The translations under genes were made by a program, and so were the position numbers. Shown here one piece after another: positions 49,585-58,353 of a DNA stretch of 64,000 bases (the stretch's first letter is position 1; each line of letters begins with the position of its first letter). Source of the DNA: Marivita sp. XM-24bin2 (GTDB lineage: Bacteria; Pseudomonadota; Alphaproteobacteria; Rhodobacterales; Rhodobacteraceae); the NCBI GenBank assembly GCA_003149565.1, contig QCWH01000004.1, positions 76,321 through 140,320 of the forward strand, in the 5' to 3' direction. The notes beneath the pieces are model-generated. The model was given only the letters and a program-made list of their open reading frames with translations, ran no database searches and had not been told where the DNA came from.

Positions 49585-49649
49585 ACGGGCTTTCGAAAGC
49601 CCGTGACGCGGTTTTGCAACCGCGTGCGAAGCCCGTTCCAACGGGCTTC
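49585..49649. repeat. Three tandem palindromes (TTCGAA, TTTTGCAA, TTCCAA centres)
   Basis: ACGGGCTTTCGAAAGCCCGT (49585-49604), ACGCGGTTTTGCAACCGCGT (49606-49625) and a 22-base element with arms GAAGCCCGTT/AACGGGCTTC around CC (49628-49649). The order and 20-22-base size copy the cluster at 45833, though arms differ. It ends two bases before the stop of the convergent gene at 49651. Confidence 0.85.
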
Positions 49650-49650
49650 T

Positions 49651-51243
49651 TCAGTCTGCGATGTCGGGCGTGACGCGGATGACCGTCGGGCCGTTCGCCT
49701 TGAACGCCGCCAGAACCGCCTTTTTCAGCGCCTCCAGGCTGTCGGGCTGCACGGCCCCTGCGCCGTAGGCTTTTGCCAGCGCGAGGAAATCCGGGTTCCG
49801 CGCCACCACGGCATTGGGCGCAATCTGGCTGCGGATCATGCTGTCCTCGATCTCGCCCAGCTTGCCATTGTCCCAGACCAGAATGGGCAGCGGCAGCCCG
49901 AGCTCCACCGCCGTACCCAGTTCCTGAATGGTATATTGCAACCCGTAATCGCCTGCGATGGCGAGGGTCGGCAGACCTGGTCGCGCCACAGCCCCGCCAA
50001 TCGCGGCAGGCAGCGCGTATCCCAGCGTGCCAAAGCCGTACGGGTGGTGCCAATGGCCAGGGCGCGGCATGTCCCAAATCTCTTTCGCGCCATAGGCAAA
50101 CTGCGTCATGTCGGAAAAGATCATCGTGTCGCCGGGCAACACGGCGCGCAGCGCGTCGCAGACCGGCCCGATGCCGGGGCGCTCGGACTCCACCTCGGCC
50201 CGCCACGCGGCGCGTTTGCGGGCGACGGATGCAGCGTTCCATTTCGGCGGCTGGTCGGCGGTGCGGGCCGGAATCGCGATGGTCATGGCTTTCAAAAATG
50301 CGCCAGAGTCCGCAAGAATGGCGCGGTCCTGCGGCCCCATGCCGGTAAAGACCTCTGGGTCGATGTCCACGCGGATCATCGGGGCGGTGTGGCCCAGCGT
50401 GGGCCGCCAGAGATCAACCTCGGAGAGCGTGGTGCCCACAGCGATCACCAGATCGGCCTGCGCGGCAATGTCCGAGCTGTCGGGGCGGGCGAGATAGCTG
50501 CCGAAATAGAGCGGTTCGTCGCCGGGCACGACACCGCGCGCCGCATAGGTGACGATGGAGGCCGCCCCGGTCTGGCGCAGCAAGTCGGGGATGGCCTCGG
50601 CCCCGGCAACAGCGCCGCCGCCAAAGACGAAAAGCGGTTTCTTCGCGGCCAGCAGCGAGGCCACCACGTCATAGACATCTGCATGGGACGCGGCCGGGAG
50701 ACCGGGGCGCGGAGCAGGTGCCGGTGCCGGATCGGCCAACGCCCCCAGCGTGTCGATGGAGACCTGAACATGGCAGGGGCGCGCGCGGGCGCTTGCGAAT
50801 TGGTCAAAGGCGCGGTCGATCAGGGCATAGGCGGCAGAGGGCGAACGCGCCTCTTCTGACCAGGCGCAGACGGTTTCGGCGGCCATGCGCTGATCGCGCA
50901 TCTGGTGCAGCTGGCCACGCCGGGCCGCGACCTCGTCAAGGCAGGAGGAAATGGCAAGCACAGGCACGGAGTCCGAGTAGGCCTGCCCCAGCGGCGTCAG
51001 GATATTGGTCAGCCCCGGCCCGGTGATCACGTAAGCCACCCCTGGCTTGCCCGTCGCACGGGCATAGCCGTCGGCCATAAACCCGGCCCCCTGCTCGTGA
51101 CGCGCCAGCACATGGGTGATCCCGGCCTGCTCGATACCGCGATAGAGCTCCACATTGTGCACGCCGGGAATGCCGAAGATCGTGTCGACGCCCCGTTCTT
51201 TGAGCATTTGCGAAATTTGCGCGCCAAGCGGCTGTTGGGTCAT
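49651..51243 (-). CDS. Thiamine-pyrophosphate-dependent decarboxylase (AruI/acetolactate-synthase-like)
   Basis: TPP-dependent enzyme of 530 residues of the acetolactate synthase superfamily. The N-terminal domain has IFGIPGVHNVELYRGIEQAG, HEQGAGFMADGYARATGKPGVAYVITGPGLTN (catalytic glutamate in HEQG), and the C-terminal TPP motif GDYGLQYTIQELGTAVELGLPLPILVWDNGKLGEI. It resembles 5-guanidino-2-oxopentanoate decarboxylase (AruI) of the arginine transaminase pathway, but acetolactate or other 2-oxoacid decarboxylases are possible. ATG 51243 overlaps the trkH stop by one base (TAATG); the 29 in-frame residues before it are antisense-like and unconserved. Confidence 0.85.
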   Translation of the reverse strand: MTQQPLGAQISQMLKERGVDTIFGIPGVHNVELYRGIEQAGITHVLARHEQGAGFMADGYARATGKPGVAYVITGPGLTNILTPLGQAYSDSVPVLAISSCLDEVAARRGQLHQMRDQRMAAETVCAWSEEARSPSAAYALIDRAFDQFASARARPCHVQVSIDTLGALADPAPAPAPRPGLPAASHADVYDVVASLLAAKKPLFVFGGGAVAGAEAIPDLLRQTGAASIVTYAARGVVPGDEPLYFGSYLARPDSSDIAAQADLVIAVGTTLSEVDLWRPTLGHTAPMIRVDIDPEVFTGMGPQDRAILADSGAFLKAMTIAIPARTADQPPKWNAASVARKRAAWRAEVESERPGIGPVCDALRAVLPGDTMIFSDMTQFAYGAKEIWDMPRPGHWHHPYGFGTLGYALPAAIGGAVARPGLPTLAIAGDYGLQYTIQELGTAVELGLPLPILVWDNGKLGEIEDSMIRSQIAPNAVVARNPDFLALAKAYGAGAVQPDSLEALKKAVLAAFKANGPTVIRVTPDIAD

Positions 51244-52691
51244 TACGCTCTCCAGAAGCTGACGGTGAAGATGGCGTAGACCGCCAGAAGTTCGAGCCGC
51301 CCCAGCAGCATGCCGATGGCGAGCATCCATTTCGCGGTATCGTTCAGCCCGGCGAAATTCCCAGCAGGGCCGATCTCTGGTCCAAGCCCAGGTCCAATAT
51401 TGGCCAGAGCGCTGGCGGCGCCTGAGACCGAGGTGATGAGATCCAGCCCGGTCATCCCCAGAGCGACGGACAGCACGCCCAATGAAATGACGAAAAACAC
51501 GAAAAACGAGATCACCGAGTTCAAGACGTCATCACCGACCGGGCGGCCCGCATAGCGCGGCAGAAAGACCCCGTGGGGCGAGCGGATCTTGCGCAGTTGC
51601 ACCTTTATCGACGCAAAAAGCAGTTGATAGCGGAAGATCTTGATCGAGCACGAGGTCGATCCCGCACAGCCTCCGATCAGGCCGATGAAGAAGAACACCG
51701 AGATCAGAAACGGCCCCCAGCCCATGTAGTCTACACTGGCATAGCCGGTGCCCGTCATGATCGACACGATGTTGAACAGCGCCTCTCGGAAAGCCTGTTC
51801 CGGGTGGTGCGGGAAGATCTGTGTCAGGGTGAAGGCCGTGACCAGAACCAAGACCGCAATGGTAGCCATGAAGGCACGGATCTGGCTGTCTTTCCAAAGC
51901 ACGCCGGTATTGCCTTTGGTCATCTGCACAAACCGTACGAACGGCAAGGCTGCGGCAATCATGAAGATCGAGGCGACGTATTCCGCTGGTCCCTGGAAGG
52001 TGCCGAAGGACGCGTCATAGTTTGAAAAGCCACCGGTCGAGACCGTGGTCAACGCATGCACCGTGGCATCAAAGAAGTTCATGCCGACGACGTAGTAGCT
52101 GGTTGCACACGCGATGGTGATGGCGATGTAAATGGTCGAGAGCGAGGCCGAAATCTCGGTCGCGCGAGGCAGGATCTTGCCCATTGTGTCAAAGGACTCG
52201 GAACGGAAGATCTGCATCCCGCCAACCCTCAGTTCCGGCAGGAACACCATGGCCACAACAACGATCCCGATGCCCCCCAGCCATTGCAGCAATCCGCGCC
52301 AGAGCAGGATACCCTTGGGCAGATCATCCAACCCGGAAAACACCGTCGAGCCGGTGGTGGTCAGACCCGACATCGCCTCGAAAAACGCATCGACAAAGCG
52401 GGCCTCGGTGGCGCCCAGCACAAAGGGTATGGCGCCAAAGATCGGCAGCGCCACCCAGACACCGGTGGTGAGCAGAAAGGTTTGCTGGATCGACAACCCT
52501 TCCTTGACGCCATTGGCCGAGGCCAGCGCGATCAGCCCGCCAGAAAACATCGTGAGAACAGCGCTTTGCAGGAAAACATGCCATTCCCCGCGACCTTCAG
52601 CGAGATCGACGAGCATTGGCAAAAGCATCGTTACCCCGAGAACAGCGACCAGAAGGCCGATCACATAAGCTACGGGGCGGATGTCGAACAT
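51243..52691 (-). CDS. trkH: Trk-type potassium uptake protein TrkH
   Basis: Potassium channel-like subunit of the Trk system, 482 residues with ten or more membrane helices arranged in four pore repeats. Selectivity-filter-like segments are visible: SGLTTTGSTVF, TVSTGGFSNYDASF, MTGTGYASVDYMGWG and VSGAASALANIGPGLGPEIG. It works with cytosolic TrkA, not seen here. The gene runs on as one unit with the TPP enzyme and begins 33 bases after the DUF1127-like gene. Confidence 0.93.
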   Translation of the reverse strand: MFDIRPVAYVIGLLVAVLGVTMLLPMLVDLAEGRGEWHVFLQSAVLTMFSGGLIALASANGVKEGLSIQQTFLLTTGVWVALPIFGAIPFVLGATEARFVDAFFEAMSGLTTTGSTVFSGLDDLPKGILLWRGLLQWLGGIGIVVVAMVFLPELRVGGMQIFRSESFDTMGKILPRATEISASLSTIYIAITIACATSYYVVGMNFFDATVHALTTVSTGGFSNYDASFGTFQGPAEYVASIFMIAAALPFVRFVQMTKGNTGVLWKDSQIRAFMATIAVLVLVTAFTLTQIFPHHPEQAFREALFNIVSIMTGTGYASVDYMGWGPFLISVFFFIGLIGGCAGSTSCSIKIFRYQLLFASIKVQLRKIRSPHGVFLPRYAGRPVGDDVLNSVISFFVFFVISLGVLSVALGMTGLDLITSVSGAASALANIGPGLGPEIGPAGNFAGLNDTAKWMLAIGMLLGRLELLAVYAIFTVSFWRA

Positions 52692-52724
52692 GGCGCAAAG
52701 CGTTGGACGCAGAGCGCTTTGGTG

Positions 52725-52982
52725 TCAAGCCATTGGCCGCCGCTTTGCAGGCTCGGGGTCGGCAAAACAATCCTCGAACACGAAGGGCAGAATACCGTCA
52801 CGTGTGAGACCGAAATTGGTAAGCTCTGAATCGCTCATGGCGTCCAGCCGAAGAATGCTTGGCAGGCGCGCGCGCGTATAGCTGGCAGCGTTGAACCCCT
52901 GCCCCTTCTCGGCAAAGAAAAGGTCGATCCGAGTGCGCAATCCGGGCTGGATGACCTTGAGATGAAGTGGCTCTATCGTCAT
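52725..52982 (-). CDS. Small DUF1127-like protein upstream of trkH
   Basis: An 85-residue protein. The C-terminal part LPSILRLDAMSDSELTNFGLTRDGILPFVFEDCF resembles the DUF1127 helix pattern (L-x-x-MSD-EL-x-x-GLTR-x-I), while the N-terminal half (LHLKVIQPGLRTRIDLFF) is unrelated to the gene at 45162. Start ATG 52982 follows GAGG by 5 bases; the frame extends far upstream without conserved sequence. DUF1127 proteins are often RNA-binding or stress-linked, but the role here is unknown. It sits upstream of trkH on the same strand. Confidence 0.65.
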   Translation of the reverse strand: MTIEPLHLKVIQPGLRTRIDLFFAEKGQGFNAASYTRARLPSILRLDAMSDSELTNFGLTRDGILPFVFEDCFADPEPAKRRPMA

Positions 52983-53194
52983 TGGAAACCTCATTGAGAC
53001 AAATGGGTTCCTCCCGATGATAAGCATAGCGCGCGCCGCCTGGTGCCGTGTAAACAAGACTGTGATGCGAGCGGTCTGCTGCCGACCTGAGGGCTTACAA
53101 CGACAGCCACCCGAACGGCGTGCTTGATTGGCGGGCAAGGCGGTGAGGAATTCATCACCCGGCGGATGTTTTCGCGCGGGCGTTACCAACGAAA

Positions 53195-53216
53195 AACGGC
53201 GGCCGAAGCCGCCGTT
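53195..53216 (-). terminator. Intrinsic terminator of folE2
   Basis: On the minus strand AACGGCGGC-TTCG-GCCGCCGTT, a perfect 9-bp stem with a stable UUCG loop, is followed by TTTCG. It lies about 30 bases after the folE2 stop. Confidence 0.88.
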
Positions 53217-53244
53217 GTGAGATCAGAGGTGGGATCAGGCGGCC

Positions 53245-54342
53245 TCAGCCGACATGGAACAGGGTCGAAAAGAGCTTGGGATCAAGGCTTTCTGCCGAGA
53301 AAAGCTCGCCTTCGGTCAGCACGGACACAGCGTCATGGCTGTGCAGGCTTTCCTGATGGCTGGCCAGCACACGGTAATCCCCGATGCGCGGATCGGCTTG
53401 TAACTGCTCTGCAAAGAGGCGGGCTGCGTCTTCGACAAAAATCGGGTTGGCCGCGTTCAGCTCGGCAAAGGCCTGTTCGTCCTCGCGTTTGACCATCACC
53501 TGAGTTTCGGTGGGCACGGCGCGGCGGCACATGTCAATCAGATCTTCGAACCAGAGGCATTTGCCATCCTTCAACTCGACCGAGACCCGCGCAACAGAAC
53601 GCTGCGAATGCGGCGTCGCCAACTGGCCCCGCTCGCGCCGCGCGTGTTCGCTGAGTTCCAGCGAACAGGGACAGGTCGAGCTATAGACATAGTCGAGATG
53701 CATGATCTTGCGGCGCACACCGTCGATTTCAACGAGTTCCAACGCGATATCATAATACTGGTAGCCCGACAGACCCGACCGCAGGCTGTCCATCTTCATC
53801 GGAAAGGACAACCGCATGTTGATGCGGGCATCGAACGATTCGAGGTCGGATTTGTAGTCGTCCAATGCGGCTTCGATCACATTGAAACTGAAGGTCTTTT
53901 CGGCATGCACATAGAAGGACCGCATGATGCGGCTCATGTTGATGCCCTTTTTGTCGGCGTCGAGGCTGACGGTGCCGGTGACGCTGGTTTCCAGTGTCAG
54001 ATCGCCGTTGTCACGGGTGTGATAACTGATCGGCAGGCGGAAATTCGAAATGCCCACATGCTGAATGCCGCGATTTGCGCCGCGAATGAGCGCAGCGGGC
54101 CCGTTCTGCAAGTCTGGCAGTGTGTCTTTGTAAGCGGCATCGACGACAAAATCGTCCGGGTAGTCACGCGAGAGGACCGGATAGCCGTCCTGCGCGCCGT
54201 CCAGGAGACGCCGCAATACAGGGTCGAGTTGGTCAATCTCGCCGTCATGGGCTTTGCCCGCCCACTGGCGCAGCAAGGCCAAGGCCGCTTCGGCCTCTTC
54301 CCGACTGGGTTTGCGGTCAATCTCAGGTGTATGGATATTCAT
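53245..54342 (-). CDS. folE2: GTP cyclohydrolase I type IB (FolE2)
   Basis: FolE2, 365 residues, the COG1469 form of GTP cyclohydrolase I that makes 7,8-dihydroneopterin triphosphate for folate (and queuosine) synthesis. Recognisable parts are RGANRGIQHVGISNFRLPI, GINMSRIMRSFY and YVYSSTCPCSLELSEHARRERGQLATPHSQRS, whose cysteine and histidines form the metal and active site. FolE2 works with manganese and so can replace zinc-dependent FolE under zinc limitation; no Zur box was identified. Start ATG 54342 follows GGGAG; 9 in-frame residues before it are not conserved. Confidence 0.93.
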   Translation of the reverse strand: MNIHTPEIDRKPSREEAEAALALLRQWAGKAHDGEIDQLDPVLRRLLDGAQDGYPVLSRDYPDDFVVDAAYKDTLPDLQNGPAALIRGANRGIQHVGISNFRLPISYHTRDNGDLTLETSVTGTVSLDADKKGINMSRIMRSFYVHAEKTFSFNVIEAALDDYKSDLESFDARINMRLSFPMKMDSLRSGLSGYQYYDIALELVEIDGVRRKIMHLDYVYSSTCPCSLELSEHARRERGQLATPHSQRSVARVSVELKDGKCLWFEDLIDMCRRAVPTETQVMVKREDEQAFAELNAANPIFVEDAARLFAEQLQADPRIGDYRVLASHQESLHSHDAVSVLTEGELFSAESLDPKLFSTLFHVG

Positions 54343-54473
54343 ACGCAGGCTCCCTCGCCCGTTGGACATGCCCTAGAATTAGGCACCTGTCCAAACATTT
54401 CCACTCACACCCTATACGACGTTTCCCGAACTTCGGACCAAAAACGGAGGGAATTTTCTTTGCTTTTTCGCGC

Positions 54474-55652
54474 TCATACGGCGTCCAGCGCTTGCAGAAT
54501 ATCGTCGATCAGATCGTCTGTATCCTCGATTCCGACTGAAAGACGCACCAAACCGTCCGTTATGCCCAATGTTTCGCGCTGTTCGGCGCTCAGACGCTGA
54601 TGGGTCGTGGTCGCCGGATGAGTGACAATGCTTTTCGCATCGCCGAGGTTGTTCGAGATCACAATCACGTCAAGCGCGTTCAGAAAGGCAAATGCCGCGT
54701 CTTTGCCGCCTGCAATTTCGATGGCCAGCATGGTGCCACCCGACCCCATCTGACGCCGCGCCAGCGCGGCCTGTCTGTGCGAGGGCAGACCGGGATAGAT
54801 GACCTGCTTGAGCTTGGCATGGCCTTCAAGCGCCTCTGCAATGCCCTGAGCGGATTGCGCCTGTGCACGTACGCGGAGATCAAGCGTCTCAAGCCCCTTC
54901 ACCTGCACCCATGCAGTGAATGGCGACATGGAGCCGCCGGTGTGCTTCATGTACGGTTCGACCACCTTGCGAATATGGTCGCGCGTGCCAAGGATCACGC
55001 CTCCGAGCGTGCGGCCCTGCCCATCGATATGTTTGGTCGAAGAATAGACGATCACGTCAGCGCCCTGGCCCAATGCATCCGAGAAGACGGGTGTCGAGAA
55101 CACGTTGTCCACCACCACCAGAGCACCCTGCGCATGGGCAATCTCGGACACGGCCTGAATATCCACCAGTTCCAGCGTCGGATTCGACATCGATTCAAAG
55201 AACACCGCCTTGGTGTCGGGGCGCACAGCGTCGCGCCATTGGTCCAGATCGGCGCCATCCACAAGTGTGACCTCGACACCAAAACGCGGCAGGATATCTT
55301 CGACGATATAGAGACAGGAGCCAAAGAGCGCCCGCGCCGAAACAAGATGATCGCCCGCCTTGAGCATCGACATCAGCGCGCCGTTGACTGCCGCCATGCC
55401 ACTGGCGGTGGCAAACGCATCCTCGGCCCCTTCGAGCAGCGCGATGCGTTCTTCGAACATTGCGACCGTCGGGTTGCCGTATCGGGCGTAGATATATTCA
55501 TCCGGACCGGACTTGATAAAGCGCTGTTCCGCCTGCTCGGCGCTGTCGTAGACAAAGCCCTGCGTGAGGAAAATTGCTTCGCTGACCTCGTTCCACTGGC
55601 TGCGTTTCGTGCCGCCATGGACCAATCGAGTACGTGGTTTCTTGTCTTTCAT
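54474..55652 (-). CDS. metZ: O-succinylhomoserine sulfhydrylase (MetZ)
   Basis: Cys/Met-metabolism PLP enzyme of 392 residues. The PLP lysine is in YSSTKHIDGQGRTLGG near residue 205; RYGNPT, EGAEDAFATASGMAA, and VDNVFSTPVFSDAL are the family motifs. The IDGQGR segment is typical of O-succinylhomoserine sulfhydrylases, which make homocysteine directly with sulfide. Its leader carries a SAM-II riboswitch with a terminator (55682-55775), so S-adenosylmethionine should shut it off, which confirms the methionine pathway. AGGTGA precedes ATG 55652. Confidence 0.93.
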   Translation of the reverse strand: MKDKKPRTRLVHGGTKRSQWNEVSEAIFLTQGFVYDSAEQAEQRFIKSGPDEYIYARYGNPTVAMFEERIALLEGAEDAFATASGMAAVNGALMSMLKAGDHLVSARALFGSCLYIVEDILPRFGVEVTLVDGADLDQWRDAVRPDTKAVFFESMSNPTLELVDIQAVSEIAHAQGALVVVDNVFSTPVFSDALGQGADVIVYSSTKHIDGQGRTLGGVILGTRDHIRKVVEPYMKHTGGSMSPFTAWVQVKGLETLDLRVRAQAQSAQGIAEALEGHAKLKQVIYPGLPSHRQAALARRQMGSGGTMLAIEIAGGKDAAFAFLNALDVIVISNNLGDAKSIVTHPATTTHQRLSAEQRETLGITDGLVRLSVGIEDTDDLIDDILQALDAV

Positions 55653-55681
55653 GTCTTCACCTGTGTGGGCCTCGGCCCATC

Positions 55682-55717
55682 AAAAAAGCCCCGTTCCGGC
55701 CAAGCGAAAGGGGCTTT
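55682..55717 (-). terminator. Riboswitch-controlled terminator of metZ
   Basis: Minus-strand AAAGCCCC pairs with GGGGCTTT (55710-55717 with 55685-55692), followed by a T-run (A6 at 55682-55687). It lies between the SAM-II aptamer and the metZ start, the expected place for an attenuator. Confidence 0.88.
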
Positions 55718-55720
55718 CGG

Positions 55721-55775
55721 CTGACCTTTTAGCGGCATGTTTAACGTGGCCCGCAATCCGGTAACAAATCGCCAC
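55721..55775 (-). ncRNA. SAM-II riboswitch of metZ
   Basis: The minus-strand leader reads GCGATTTGTTACCGGATTGC, then GGGCCACGTTAAACATGCCG and CTAAAAGGTC. This is the SAM-II pseudoknot order (GATTT, ATTGC, ACGTTAAA, GCTAAAAGG) known before met genes of alphaproteobacteria. The downstream terminator gives the expression platform. Confidence 0.88.
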
Positions 55776-55868
55776 ACCGTTGCTTTACGCCTTGGGTGAC
55801 CGTCGGTCAATATCCCGCGCTGTGCTTCTTTGTGTTAAGTATTGCCTATAAGACTTACGGCAGAGCCT

Positions 55869-55912
55869 CTGGGTTTTCAGTCGACTGAAAACCCAGGACG
55901 CGTCAACGCGTC
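55869..55912. repeat. 28-bp perfect palindrome plus a second small hairpin
   Basis: A 28-bp perfect palindrome centred on GTCGAC (55869-55896; core TTTTCAGTCGACTGAAAA) is followed directly by GACGCGT-CA-ACGCGTC (55897-55912). They lie between the metZ leader and the uvrD stop (55920), matching the gene-end placement of the other palindrome clusters. Confidence 0.82.
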
Positions 55913-55919
55913 TGCCCGC

Positions 55920-58283
55920 TTAGAACGGCACGTCATCTGCCGCGCAGATGAAGCGCGCGACAACTTTCTTGGTTCCGGACTTTTCGAACTCGATCTCGAG
56001 CTTGTCGCCCTCGATCCCGATCACCGCGCCATAGCCGAATTTCTGGTGAAACACCCGTTCGCCCAGCGCATAGGAGCTGATCGCGGTGGCGTCGATCACC
56101 GTATTGCGCGCCTCGCTGGGTTGACTCACGGGGCGCTGTTGCGACCGGGCCTGCAGGCGTTTCCATCCCGGCGAATTATAGACATTCGCCTCGGCCGCTT
56201 TTTCATGCAGGTCCGAGCCTGCCATCATTTGGGCCGCGGGCGATGCCATGCCGGCGGCACCATAGCCACCGCCATAGAGACCGGGCGGGGTCAGAACCTC
56301 GACATGCTGTTCCGGCAGCTCATCGATGAATCGGGACGGCAACGCCGATTGCCATTGGCCGAACACGCGGCGGTTGGCGGCAAAGGAGATCGTGCAGATC
56401 TCTTCGGCTCGGGTGATACCGACATAAGCCAGGCGGCGTTCTTCTTCCAAACCCTTGAGACCGCTTTCGTCCATCGACCGCTGCGACGGGAACAGGCCAT
56501 CTTCCCAGCCGGGCAGAAAGACGGCAGGAAATTCGAGCCCTTTGGCGGCGTGTAGCGTCATGATCGACACTTTCTCTCCGTCGCCGCCCTTGTCGTTGTC
56601 CATGATCAGGCTGACATGTTCGAGGAAGCCTTGCAGGTTGTCGAATTCCTCAAGCGCCTTGACCAGTTCCTTGAGGTTTTCAAGCCGCCCCGGCGCTTCG
56701 GGTGTCTTGTCGTTCTGCCACATCGTCGTGTAGCCGCTTTCGTCCAGCACGATGCCTGCCAGTTCGGAATGCTCGGTGTCTTCGACCATGCGACCCCAGC
56801 GGTCAAGATCGGCGACAAGCTGGCCCAGTTGAGCTCCACCCTTGCCTTTGATCAGTCCCTGCTCGACTGCGAGCCGCGCGCCTTCTACGAGGCCCACGCC
56901 ATTGGAGCGCGCGACGGTCTGGATGGTTTGCTGCGCCTTGTCGCCGAGGCCACGCTTGGGGGTGTTGACGATCCGTTCAAAAGCCAGGTCGTCGTCGGGC
57001 GACACGACCAGACGGAAATAGGCCATCGCATCGCGGATCTCCATCCGCTCGTAGAAACGCGGGCCGCCAATCACGCGATAGGGCAGACCGATGGTGAGAA
57101 AACGGTCTTCGAAGGCGCGCATCTGGTGGGACGCGCGGACAAGGATCGCCATGTCGTCAAGGCTCATGGCGCGCATGCCACGGGTGCCACTCTGCATCGC
57201 CTCGATCTCTTCGCCAATCCAGCGGGCCTCTTCCTCGCCATCCCAATGGCCGATAAGGCGGACTTTCTCGCCGTCCTGCGCGTCGGTCCAGAGCGTCTTG
57301 CCCAGCCGCCCTTGATTGCCCGCGATCACGCCCGAGGCGGCAGCAAGGATATGCGGGGTGGAACGATAATTCTGTTCGAGCCGCACCACATGCGCGCCTT
57401 CGAAATCCTTTTCGAAACGCAGGATGTTGCCAACCTCGGCCCCGCGCCAGCCGTAGATCGACTGATCGTCGTCGCCCACACAGCAGATGTTCTTGTGACC
57501 CGACGCCAAGAGGCGCAGCCAGAGATACTGCGCGACGTTGGTGTCTTGGTACTCGTCCACAAGGATGTAGCGGAACCAGCGCTGATATTGTTCAAGAACA
57601 TCCGGGTGTGCCTGAAAGATCGTGACGACGTGCAGGAGAAGATCGCCGAAATCGACGGCGTTCAATTCCAGCAAGCGTGCCTGATACTGGGCGTAGAGCT
57701 TTGGCCCCTGATGGTTGAACGCGCCCGCATCGGCGGCGGGCACGCGGTCCGGGGTGATGGCGCGGTTTTTCCAGCCGTCGATGATGCCCGACAGCTGTCG
57801 GGCGGGCCAGCGTTTGTCGTCGATGCCAGCGGCCTGCACCAGTTGCTTCAAGAGCCGCAACTGGTCGTCGGTGTCAAGAATCGTGAAATTCGACTTCAAG
57901 CCCACCAATTCGGCGTGGCGGCGCAGCAGTTTTACACAGATCGAATGAAAGGTGCCGAGCCACGGCATGCCCTCGACCGTCTGCCCCAAAAGCCGCCCAA
58001 CCCGCTCCTTCATTTCGCGCGCGGCCTTGTTGGTGAAGGTCACCGCGAGGATCTCGTTCGGGCGGGCGCGGCCTGTGTTCAAGAGATGCACAATGCGCGT
58101 GGTCAGCGCCTTGGTCTTTCCCGTTCCTGCCCCTGCGAGCATCAGAACAGGACCATCCAGCGTCTCAACCGCCTGACGTTGTGCCGGGTTGAGATCGTCC
58201 AGATAGGGCTGCGGGCGCGCGGCCATCGCGCGGGCGGAGAGAGAGGCGTTCTCAAACGCCTCCATTTCATCGAAACTGCTCAT
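55920..58283 (-). CDS. uvrD: ATP-dependent DNA helicase UvrD/PcrA
   Basis: Superfamily 1A 3'-5' helicase of 787 residues acting in mismatch and nucleotide-excision repair. Motifs in order: Q-motif LNPAQRQAVET, Walker A AGAGTGKTKALTTRI, motif Ia TFTNKAAREMKER, motif II VDEYQDTN, motif III GDDDQSIYGWRGAE, motif IV LEQNYRST, motif V TLHAAKGLEFPAVF and motif VI EERRLAYVGITRAEE. The C-terminal end GERVFHQKFGYGAVIGIEGDKLEIEFEKSGTKKV is the Tudor-like domain that binds RNA polymerase. The ATG at 58283 is the natural start. Confidence 0.96.
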   Translation of the reverse strand: MSSFDEMEAFENASLSARAMAARPQPYLDDLNPAQRQAVETLDGPVLMLAGAGTGKTKALTTRIVHLLNTGRARPNEILAVTFTNKAAREMKERVGRLLGQTVEGMPWLGTFHSICVKLLRRHAELVGLKSNFTILDTDDQLRLLKQLVQAAGIDDKRWPARQLSGIIDGWKNRAITPDRVPAADAGAFNHQGPKLYAQYQARLLELNAVDFGDLLLHVVTIFQAHPDVLEQYQRWFRYILVDEYQDTNVAQYLWLRLLASGHKNICCVGDDDQSIYGWRGAEVGNILRFEKDFEGAHVVRLEQNYRSTPHILAAASGVIAGNQGRLGKTLWTDAQDGEKVRLIGHWDGEEEARWIGEEIEAMQSGTRGMRAMSLDDMAILVRASHQMRAFEDRFLTIGLPYRVIGGPRFYERMEIRDAMAYFRLVVSPDDDLAFERIVNTPKRGLGDKAQQTIQTVARSNGVGLVEGARLAVEQGLIKGKGGAQLGQLVADLDRWGRMVEDTEHSELAGIVLDESGYTTMWQNDKTPEAPGRLENLKELVKALEEFDNLQGFLEHVSLIMDNDKGGDGEKVSIMTLHAAKGLEFPAVFLPGWEDGLFPSQRSMDESGLKGLEEERRLAYVGITRAEEICTISFAANRRVFGQWQSALPSRFIDELPEQHVEVLTPPGLYGGGYGAAGMASPAAQMMAGSDLHEKAAEANVYNSPGWKRLQARSQQRPVSQPSEARNTVIDATAISSYALGERVFHQKFGYGAVIGIEGDKLEIEFEKSGTKKVVARFICAADDVPF

Positions 58284-58353
58284 GGTCGCAGTCTAACTTG
58301 CACCCGCCCCGAGGAAAAGCCCGATGTTCGCGCGATGTTCTGCTCTTTGCCAG

